Below, piece by piece: positions 33,987-39,127 of a stretch of DNA of 39,127 bases. The stretch lies in contig NZ_CALZFS010000010.1 of the NCBI RefSeq assembly GCF_945649885.1, forward strand, positions 1-39,127, in the 5' to 3' direction. The stretch's first letter is position 1, and the number at the start of each line of letters is the position of its first letter. The stretch is from an uncultured Corynebacterium sp. (lineage in GTDB: Bacteria; Actinomycetota; Actinomycetes; Mycobacteriales; Mycobacteriaceae). Under the pieces are notes generated by a model. It was given only the letters and a program-made list of their open reading frames with translations, was not told where the DNA came from and did not search any database. The position numbers were made by a program, and so were the translations under genes.

Positions 33987-34017
33987 TTGGCACGGTGGTT
34001 GAAGCCGTAAGTAGAAT
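33987..34017 (+). promoter_or_regulatory. Predicted hpf promoter
   Basis: TTGGCA (33987-33992) and TAGAAT (34012-34017) are 19 nt apart, giving a leader of about 78 nt. The spacing is a little long, so the -35 is uncertain. Confidence 0.45.
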
Positions 34018-34101
34018 GGAAAGTGAAGTTGATCCCGTCATCACCGTGGAAGTAATCCCACTCACACGCAAGTGATGACCTCTACTGGGAGGAGATGTAG
34101 C

Positions 34102-34779
34102 GTGACTACACCTACTGACAACAACGACACCTTGAGCCCTGACACCCAGGTGAGCATTACAGGTCGAAACGTTGAGGTACCCGAGCACTTCGCAGAGCGT
34201 GTGCACAAGAAGCTCGCGAAGATTGAGCGCCTCGACCCGACCCTGACCTTCTTCCATGTCGAGCTCCAGCATGAGCCGAACCCACGTCGTTCCGATGAGA
34301 GCGACCGCATTCAGATCACCGCGACCGGCAAGGGCCACATCGCCCGTGCCGAAGCGAAGGAAGACAGCTTCTACGCTGCTCTGGAAACCGCACTGGCCAA
34401 GATGGAGCGCTCACTGCGCAAGGTCAAGGCACGTCGCAGCATCTCCCGTTCCGGCCACCGTGCACCACTGAGCACCGGCGAACTCGGCGCACAGCTGGTC
34501 GCGGAGTCCCAGGATGCACGCGGTGCTGATTCACTCGGCAAGTATGATGTTGATCCTTACGCGGATCAGATTGATGATGTCGTGCCGGGTCAGGTTGTCC
34601 GTACCAAGGAGCACCCTGCGACCCCGATGAGTGTGGATGACGCACTCTCCGAGATGGAGCTCGTTGGGCATGATTTCTACCTCTTCGTCAATGAGGAGAC
34701 TCAGCAGCCGTCGGTGGTCTACCGTCGTCATGCTTTCGATTACGGACTGATCGCACTGTCCGCAGGCGAAGAATCATAA
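34102..34779 (+). CDS. hpf: Long-form ribosome hibernation factor HPF
   Basis: The 225-residue long HPF/RaiA protein binds the 30S subunit and, through its C-terminal domain, dimerises 70S ribosomes into inactive 100S particles. The N-terminal domain (about 13-110) starts with VSITGRNVEVPEHFAERVHKKLAKIERL and has the basic helix KMERSLRKVKARRSI. A linker leads to the C-terminal domain (about 165-220) with TPMSVDDALSEMELVGHDFYLFVNEET and VYRRHAFDYGLI. The GTG has a strong GGGAGGAG site and is preferred over an in-frame ATG at 34072. Synteny next to secA matches Rv3241c. Confidence 0.93.
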   Translation: MTTPTDNNDTLSPDTQVSITGRNVEVPEHFAERVHKKLAKIERLDPTLTFFHVELQHEPNPRRSDESDRIQITATGKGHIARAEAKEDSFYAALETALAKMERSLRKVKARRSISRSGHRAPLSTGELGAQLVAESQDARGADSLGKYDVDPYADQIDDVVPGQVVRTKEHPATPMSVDDALSEMELVGHDFYLFVNEETQQPSVVYRRHAFDYGLIALSAGEES

Positions 34780-34817
34780 AACAGGTATCACATCTGTGAC
34801 CTAAGTTAAGTAGCACT

Positions 34818-34858
34818 TACCCGTCACCCGCATGTCGCGGGTGACGGGTACTGTGTTT
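34818..34858 (+). terminator. Terminator after hpf
   Basis: A perfect 14-bp stem (34818-34831/34837-34850) with a 5-nt loop is followed by CTGTGTTT. It separates hpf from secA. Confidence 0.75.
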
Positions 34859-34888
34859 CTAGTAATCCTGCGTACAATATGGATTCGT

Positions 34889-34894
34889 TATAAT
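34889..34894 (+). promoter_or_regulatory. Predicted -10 of secA
   Basis: A perfect TATAAT lies 35 nt before the GTG start, in an AT-rich tract after the hpf terminator. No clear -35 is seen. An AAGGA ribosome site follows. Confidence 0.55.
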
Positions 34895-34929
34895 TTTTCT
34901 GAAACGCTAATCACTAAGGACGACTGCTC

Positions 34930-37467
34930 GTGTTTGGATTGTCCAAGATGCTCCGCGTCGGCGAAGGCCGTGCCGTGAAGCGACTCAACAAGATCGCTGA
35001 CCAGGTAATCGCACTGGAAGGTCAGTACGAAAACCTCACCGATGAAGAGCTCAAGGCCAAGACCGTAGAATTCAAGGAACGACTGTCAGCGGGCGAAACC
35101 GTCGACGACATCTTCCTTGACGCCTTTGCCACCGCACGCGAGGCCTCCTGGCGCGTGCTGGGCCAGAAGCACTACAAGGTCCAGATCATGGGCGGCGCCG
35201 CCCTCCACTTCGGCAATGTTGCTGAGATGCGCACCGGTGAGGGCAAGACCCTGACCTGTGTGCTGCCTGCCTACCTCAACGCACTCGAGGGCAAGGGCGT
35301 CCACGTGGTTACCGTGAACGACTACCTGGCTAAGCGCGATGCCGAGTGGATGGGACGTGTCCACCGCTTCCTGGGTTTGTCCGTCGGTGTGATCCTGTCC
35401 GATCTGCGCCCGGCAGAACGCAAGGATGCCTATGACTGCGACATCACCTACGGCACCAACAACGAGCTCGGTTTCGATTATCTGCGCGACAACATGGCAC
35501 GTTCCCTGAATGATCTTGTTCAGCGTGGCCACTACTACGCCATCGTCGATGAGGTTGACTCCATCCTCATCGATGAGGCACGTACCCCACTGATCATCTC
35601 CGGTCCGGTCGACGGCACCTCCCAGTGGTACAACGTATTTGCGCAGATCATCCCGCAGCTGACCGAAGACATCCACTACGAGGTGGACCACCGCAAGAAG
35701 ACCATCGGTGTCAAGGAGGAAGGTGTGGAGAAGGTCGAAGACCTGCTCGGCATCGACAACCTCTACGCACCTGAGCACTCCCAGCTGGTCAGCTACCTCA
35801 ACAACGCCATCAAGGCGGAGCAGCTCTTCGAACGCGACAAGGACTACATCGTCCGCAACGGTGAAGTCATGATCGTCGACGGCTTCACCGGCCGCGTCCT
35901 GGCAGGTCGCCGCTACAACGAGGGCATGCACCAGGCGATCGAAGCCAAGGAAAAGGTGGAGATCAAAAACGAGAACCAGACCCTGGCCACCGTCACCCTC
36001 CAGAACTACTTCCGTCTCTACGACAAGCTCTCGGGCATGACCGGTACCGCCGAAACTGAAGCCGCCGAGCTGCACCAGATCTACAAGCTCGACGTCATCC
36101 AGATCCCCACCAACCGCGGCAACCAGCGTGATGACCTCACCGACCTCGTCTACAAGACGCAGGAAGCCAAGTTCGCCGCCGTGGTCGATGACATCGCAGA
36201 ACGCATCGAACAGGGCCAGCCGGTCCTGGTCGGTACCGTCTCCGTCGAGCGCTCCGAATACCTCTCCCAGCTGCTCACCCGCCGTGGCATCAAGCACAAT
36301 GTGCTCAACGCCAAGCACCACGAGCAGGAAGCACAGATTGTCGCAGCAGCCGGCCTGCCCGGTGCCGTCACCGTCGCCACCAACATGGCCGGGCGTGGCA
36401 CTGACATCGTGCTCGGCGGTAACCCCGACATCCTCCTGGACGTCAGGCTCCGCGAACGCGGTCTGGATCCCTTCGAAGATGAAGAGGCCTACCAGGCAGC
36501 CTGGGATGAAGAACTCCCCGCCATGAAGGCCCGCTGTGAAGCCCGCGCCGAAGAAGTCCGCGCCTCCGGTGGTCTCTACGTGCTCGGCACCGAACGCCAC
36601 GAATCCCGCCGCATCGACAACCAGCTGCGTGGACGTGCCGGACGTCAGGGCGATCCGGGAGCCACCCGCTTCTACCTGTCCATGCGCGATGACCTCATGG
36701 TCCGCTTCGTTGGCCCCACCATGGAAAACATGATGAATCGCCTCAACGTCCCGGACGATGTCCCCATCGAATCCAAGACCGTCACCAACTCCATCAAGGG
36801 TGCACAGGCCCAGGTGGAGAACCAGAACTTCGAGATGCGTAAAAACGTCCTCAAGTACGACGAGGTCATGAACGAACAGCGCAAGGTCATCTACGGTGAA
36901 CGACACGAAATCCTCGAATCTGCCGACATTTCCCGCTACATCAAGAACATGATCGAAGAAACCGTCTCCGACTACGTCACCATCGCCACCGCGAATGGCT
37001 ATGTCGAGGACTGGGACCTGGACAAGCTCTGGAACGCACTCGAAGCCCTCTACGGACCAAGCTTCACCTGGAAATCACTCGTCGACGGCTCCGAATACGG
37101 CGCACCCGGCGAACTCTCCGCCGCCGACCTGCGCACCGCCCTGCTCGAAGACGCTAACTCCGAATACACCAAACTGGAAGAAGCCGTCACAGCCATCGGT
37201 GGCGAAGCCCAGATACGCAACATCGAACGCATGGTGCTCATGCCCGTCATCGACCAGAAATGGCGCGAACACCTCTACGAGATGGACTACCTCAAGGAGG
37301 GCATCGGCCTGCGTGCCATGGCACAGCGTGACCCCCTGGTGGAATACCAGAAGGAAGGCGGCGACATGTTCAACGCCATGAAGGACGGCATCAAGGAAGA
37401 AACCGTCCGCCAGCTCTTCCTCCTGCGCAAGCAGTTCATCAAGCAGGATGAAGAGGCAACCGCCTAA
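34930..37467 (+). CDS. secA: Preprotein translocase ATPase SecA
   Basis: The 845-residue motor drives proteins through SecYEG. Visible are the N-terminal helix, Walker [38 protein letters not shown], the DEAD-like [52 protein letters not shown], the arginine-finger region [15 protein letters not shown], the helical scaffold and the two-helix finger near [18 protein letters not shown]. It ends about 20 residues after [14 protein letters not shown], with no Cys-rich zinc-binding tail. The essential housekeeping paralogue (SecA1) is inferred from position next to hpf. Its stop codon overlaps the stop of the convergent Rv3235-like gene. Confidence 0.97.
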   Translation: MFGLSKMLRVGEGRAVKRLNKIADQVIALEGQYENLTDEELKAKTVEFKERLSAGETVDDIFLDAFATAREASWRVLGQKHYKVQIMGGAALHFGNVAEMRTGEGKTLTCVLPAYLNALEGKGVHVVTVNDYLAKRDAEWMGRVHRFLGLSVGVILSDLRPAERKDAYDCDITYGTNNELGFDYLRDNMARSLNDLVQRGHYYAIVDEVDSILIDEARTPLIISGPVDGTSQWYNVFAQIIPQLTEDIHYEVDHRKKTIGVKEEGVEKVEDLLGIDNLYAPEHSQLVSYLNNAIKAEQLFERDKDYIVRNGEVMIVDGFTGRVLAGRRYNEGMHQAIEAKEKVEIKNENQTLATVTLQNYFRLYDKLSGMTGTAETEAAELHQIYKLDVIQIPTNRGNQRDDLTDLVYKTQEAKFAAVVDDIAERIEQGQPVLVGTVSVERSEYLSQLLTRRGIKHNVLNAKHHEQEAQIVAAAGLPGAVTVATNMAGRGTDIVLGGNPDILLDVRLRERGLDPFEDEEAYQAAWDEELPAMKARCEARAEEVRASGGLYVLGTERHESRRIDNQLRGRAGRQGDPGATRFYLSMRDDLMVRFVGPTMENMMNRLNVPDDVPIESKTVTNSIKGAQAQVENQNFEMRKNVLKYDEVMNEQRKVIYGERHEILESADISRYIKNMIEETVSDYVTIATANGYVEDWDLDKLWNALEALYGPSFTWKSLVDGSEYGAPGELSAADLRTALLEDANSEYTKLEEAVTAIGGEAQIRNIERMVLMPVIDQKWREHLYEMDYLKEGIGLRAMAQRDPLVEYQKEGGDMFNAMKDGIKEETVRQLFLLRKQFIKQDEEATA

Positions 37468-37847
37468 CCCAGCACCCTGAAGCTGAGCATCCTCCATATG
37501 CCGTCCGACTCCCTGAGTTGGGCGGCATATGCCGTTGTACGCACCCCCAACACCACACTGCCGAACGCCTCCGCAGCACCCTCACCCATCTGCACATGAC
37601 AGGACAACAGCTTCACAACACCCACCGGCCCCGCCTTCTGTCGAGCCACCACATGGGTGCGCACACTTGCGTCGAAACGCTTCGGATGCAACTGGGACAC
37701 CGGACGAAGACCGAACACCGAATCCAGGGCAACCCGGATCAGAGCTGACACCTCCCGGGGAATCGGCGCCTTCTGTGTCCCCGGCACCGGTAGTGGTTCC
37801 GGCACCAGATACTTCAAATGAGTCAAACCCGGGATCGGATAAAGCAT
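37464..37847 (-). CDS. Rv3235-like (DUF6459) protein
   Basis: The 127-residue protein resembles the actinobacterial Rv3235 family: a Pro-rich N-terminal part ([20 protein letters not shown]), then the conserved [27 protein letters not shown] and [23 protein letters not shown]. Function is unknown. I prefer the ATG at 37847, with GAGGAG 7 nt upstream, over an in-frame start at 37925. The stop overlaps the secA stop by 4 nt (convergent). A long dyad lies within the last part of the coding region. The similarity to Rv3235, and its location near secA, come from memory of the family. Confidence 0.75.
   Translation of the reverse strand: MLYPIPGLTHLKYLVPEPLPVPGTQKAPIPREVSALIRVALDSVFGLRPVSQLHPKRFDASVRTHVVARQKAGPVGVVKLLSCHVQMGEGAAEAFGSVVLGVRTTAYAAQLRESDGIWRMLSFRVLG
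37495..37531. terminator. 16-bp hairpin shared by convergent ends
   Basis: 37495-37510 pairs with 37516-37531 (16 bp including two G-T wobbles, 5-nt loop). It lies 28 nt beyond the secA stop and inside the Rv3235-like gene. There is no T-tract on either side. It may define the secA 3' end. Confidence 0.45.
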
Positions 37848-37935
37848 GACAAAACTCCTCAGGACAACACTTACCCAAGGCAAAAGACGAACAACCCCCA
37901 CATCTGTGCGACAATCTTCAAGCACAGAATATGAC

Positions 37936-37941
37936 TAATAT
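37936..37941 (+). promoter_or_regulatory. Predicted -10 of the HAD gene
   Basis: TAATAT lies 32 nt before the GTG at 37974, in the divergent spacer with the Rv3235-like gene. Confidence 0.35.
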
Positions 37942-37973
37942 GGCATGAGAATGACAAAAATGAAAGGGATACA

Positions 37974-38384
37974 GTGCGCGGACTGATTGTGGATTACGCC
38001 GGAGTACTCGACGGAACAGACGAAGACCAGCGACGATGGAGGAACCTCCTCGCTGCAGCTAAAAAGAACGGCGTGGGCACCGCAGTGCTCAGCAACGACC
38101 CGGGCGGACTCTCAGCAGCACCGATCCGAGAGCTTGAAAACCAGGGAATCGTGGACAAGGTCCTGCTCTCCGGTGAAATCGGAGCCGAAAAACCAGAAAC
38201 TGAAGCCTTCCAGGCAGCAGCGGATGCCATCGACCTGCCCATGCGTGACTGCGTGCTTGTCGACGACTCCATCCTGAACATCCGCGGTGCCGTTGAAAAC
38301 GGTCTCGTCGGTGTCTACTACCAACAGTTCGACAGGGCAGTCGTGGAAATTGTCGGACTCTTCGGCCTCGAAGGGGAATTCTAG
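37974..38384 (+). CDS. Short HAD-fold protein with altered motif I
   Basis: This 136-residue HAD-superfamily protein has the nucleophile strand GLIVDYAGVLDG (motif I), motif II VLSNDPGG, the Lys of motif III in GAEKPETEAF and the acidic motif IV VLVDDSILNI, but no cap domain. In motif I the second Asp (D+2, the acid/base of phosphatases) is Ala, giving D-Y-A-G-V-L. That suggests a non-phosphatase reaction or a non-catalytic role. The GTG has AAAGGG upstream. The DUF6912 gene starts 2 nt after its stop, so the two are translationally linked. Confidence 0.8.
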   Translation: MRGLIVDYAGVLDGTDEDQRRWRNLLAAAKKNGVGTAVLSNDPGGLSAAPIRELENQGIVDKVLLSGEIGAEKPETEAFQAAADAIDLPMRDCVLVDDSILNIRGAVENGLVGVYYQQFDRAVVEIVGLFGLEGEF

Positions 38385-38386
38385 TT

Positions 38387-38893
38387 TTGCGCGTCTACAT
38401 CCCCGCCACCTTCAGTACCCTCCGCGGACTCAACGAATCCCGGGTCATCACAGCCCGATCCGGCTACGGCTTCGCCGTCACACCGGCACTCACCGAGTTC
38501 TACACCGCAGGTGATGAAGAAGAAATCGCCCACGCAGCATTCCAGGACGCAGCCGAAGCTTCCCTACGTCTCCTGGCCATCGGTGATGAAGAGCAGTTCC
38601 CCTACCGGCGTGTCGTGGTATCCGCTGACGTAGACGACAGCATTGTCACCTACGACCCCGACAACGGTGAATCCGTGGTGAAACTTGCCCCGGCTCACAT
38701 CAACCTCATCGACGTCGCAGCCATCCATATCGACGTGGAGAGCTCCGAGGTCGATACCAAGGCAGCCATCGAGGTCATTGATGAATCTGACCTCGGTGTC
38801 GAAGATGCCGAACTCACCGTCGGAGATGCCCAGGACAACTTCATGGCCTGGTACGACCCCGAGGAACTCCCATTCCTCGTGGAACTCCTCTAA
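38387..38893 (+). CDS. DUF6912 family protein
   Basis: The 168-residue protein begins MRVYIPATFSTLRGL, typical of the actinobacterial DUF6912 family. It has a mixed alpha/beta N-terminal half (FAVTPALTEFYTAGDEEEIAHAAFQDAAEASLRLL, RRVVVSADVDD) and a very acidic C-terminal half with LAPAHINLIDVAAIHID and DNFMAWYDPEELPFLVELL. No catalytic motif is seen. It uses a TTG start 2 nt after the HAD stop with an AAGGGG site, so the pair forms a small operon. Function is unknown. Confidence 0.8.
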   Translation: MRVYIPATFSTLRGLNESRVITARSGYGFAVTPALTEFYTAGDEEEIAHAAFQDAAEASLRLLAIGDEEQFPYRRVVVSADVDDSIVTYDPDNGESVVKLAPAHINLIDVAAIHIDVESSEVDTKAAIEVIDESDLGVEDAELTVGDAQDNFMAWYDPEELPFLVELL

Positions 38894-38902
38894 AACAGGG
38901 CT

Positions 38903-39127
38903 TTAAAGGTCCCACGCGTCATTACTGCGTAAAGCTTCCAGCAACGTCCGTACGGCTTCCACACGGCGTGCTGAGGCCCCCTCCAGCTGATCCAGAGCAC
39001 ACTCCGGGTCAGCAGGAGGTCCAATAGGGGTGCAACCACGGGGGCAATCATCTGCAGCAGTCGCCAGAACATGGAAAACACCCACGACCGTATCGGCATC
39101 GACGTGTGCGAGACCGAAGGAACGGAT
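38903..39127 (-). CDS. 3' end of an unknown gene
   Basis: An open frame enters from the right edge and ends in TAA, giving the last 74 residues of a protein: SFGLAHVDADTVVGVFHVL, then a Cys-containing DDCPRGCTPIGPPADPECAL and a helical end RVEAVRTLLEALRSNDAWDL. I do not recognise it. Good amino acid composition and continuity to the window end favour a real gene. It is convergent with the DUF6912 gene, with only 9 nt between stops. Confidence 0.6.
   Translation of the reverse strand: MRSFGLAHVDADTVVGVFHVLATAADDCPRGCTPIGPPADPECALDQLEGASARRVEAVRTLLEALRSNDAWDL

Noticed and set aside
35086..36906. 606-codon open frame on the minus strand opposite secA
   Set aside because: It mirrors the secA codons, is rich in Val, Asp, Leu and His, and has no domain or ribosome site.
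1..39127. CRISPR arrays, tRNA or rRNA genes, IS elements, prophage
   Set aside because: No regularly spaced repeats, cloverleaf sequences, transposase or phage genes were seen on reading through the window.

Overview
The window looks like chromosomal DNA of a Corynebacterium close to C. glutamicum and C. efficiens. The GC-rich coding (roughly 60% by eye) fits C. efficiens better than C. glutamicum, but the species is an inference. Evidence: paired dtsR-type acyl-CoA carboxylase beta subunits with a small epsilon subunit, a Tus-type trehalose importer, LcpA, WhiB2, MtrA-MtrB-LpqB and SecA, in an order that (from memory) follows the M. tuberculosis Rv3281-Rv3235 neighbourhood. I see no IS element, phage gene, tRNA, rRNA or CRISPR array.

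Layout. 1-4.2 kb (minus): accE, dtsR2 and dtsR1, for acyl-CoA carboxylation feeding fatty and mycolic acid synthesis. 4.6-8.2 kb (plus): birA (biotinylates the carboxylase), a PH-domain membrane protein, purK, purE and a DUF218 protein. 8.2-8.8 kb (minus): a decayed dihydrofolate-reductase-like pseudogene. 8.8-14.7 kb (minus): a small membrane protein, tusG, tusF, an SRPBCC protein, tusE, tusK and a DUF4282 membrane protein. 14.8-17 kb (minus): a TIGR03089 protein and lcpA. 17.2-25.6 kb: wall and mannose metabolism (wbbL, manC, whiB2, a secreted protein, a divergent degenerate zincin-like gene, a DUF3499 gene, manB, a TobH-like gene, manA). 25.7-27.1 kb: a Pro/Thr/Glu-rich exported protein and a DUF4259 protein. 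27.3-34.8 kb (plus): sahH-tmk-mtrA-mtrB-lpqB-comF, then hpf. 34.9-39.1 kb: secA, a convergent Rv3235-like gene, a short HAD protein, a DUF6912 protein, and the 3' end of an unknown minus-strand gene.

Most genes serve the mycolate/arabinogalactan envelope: precursors (AccD/AccE/BirA), recovery of trehalose released during mycolate transfer (Tus), arabinogalactan linkage and attachment (WbbL, LcpA), GDP-mannose supply (ManA-ManB-ManC), envelope signalling (MtrAB-LpqB) and export (SecA).

The most interesting signals are non-coding. About eleven genes have a TANNNT -10 hexamer 7-9 nt before the start codon and no Shine-Dalgarno, so they are probably leaderless. A 75-nt nested inverted repeat buries the start codon of the TobH-like gene in a perfect 13-bp stem. 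Two promoter regions carry direct repeats reminiscent of MtrA sites. Alternative hairpins lie before sahH, and translation-start or promoter-overlapping dyads occur at the DUF4282 and TIGR03089 genes.
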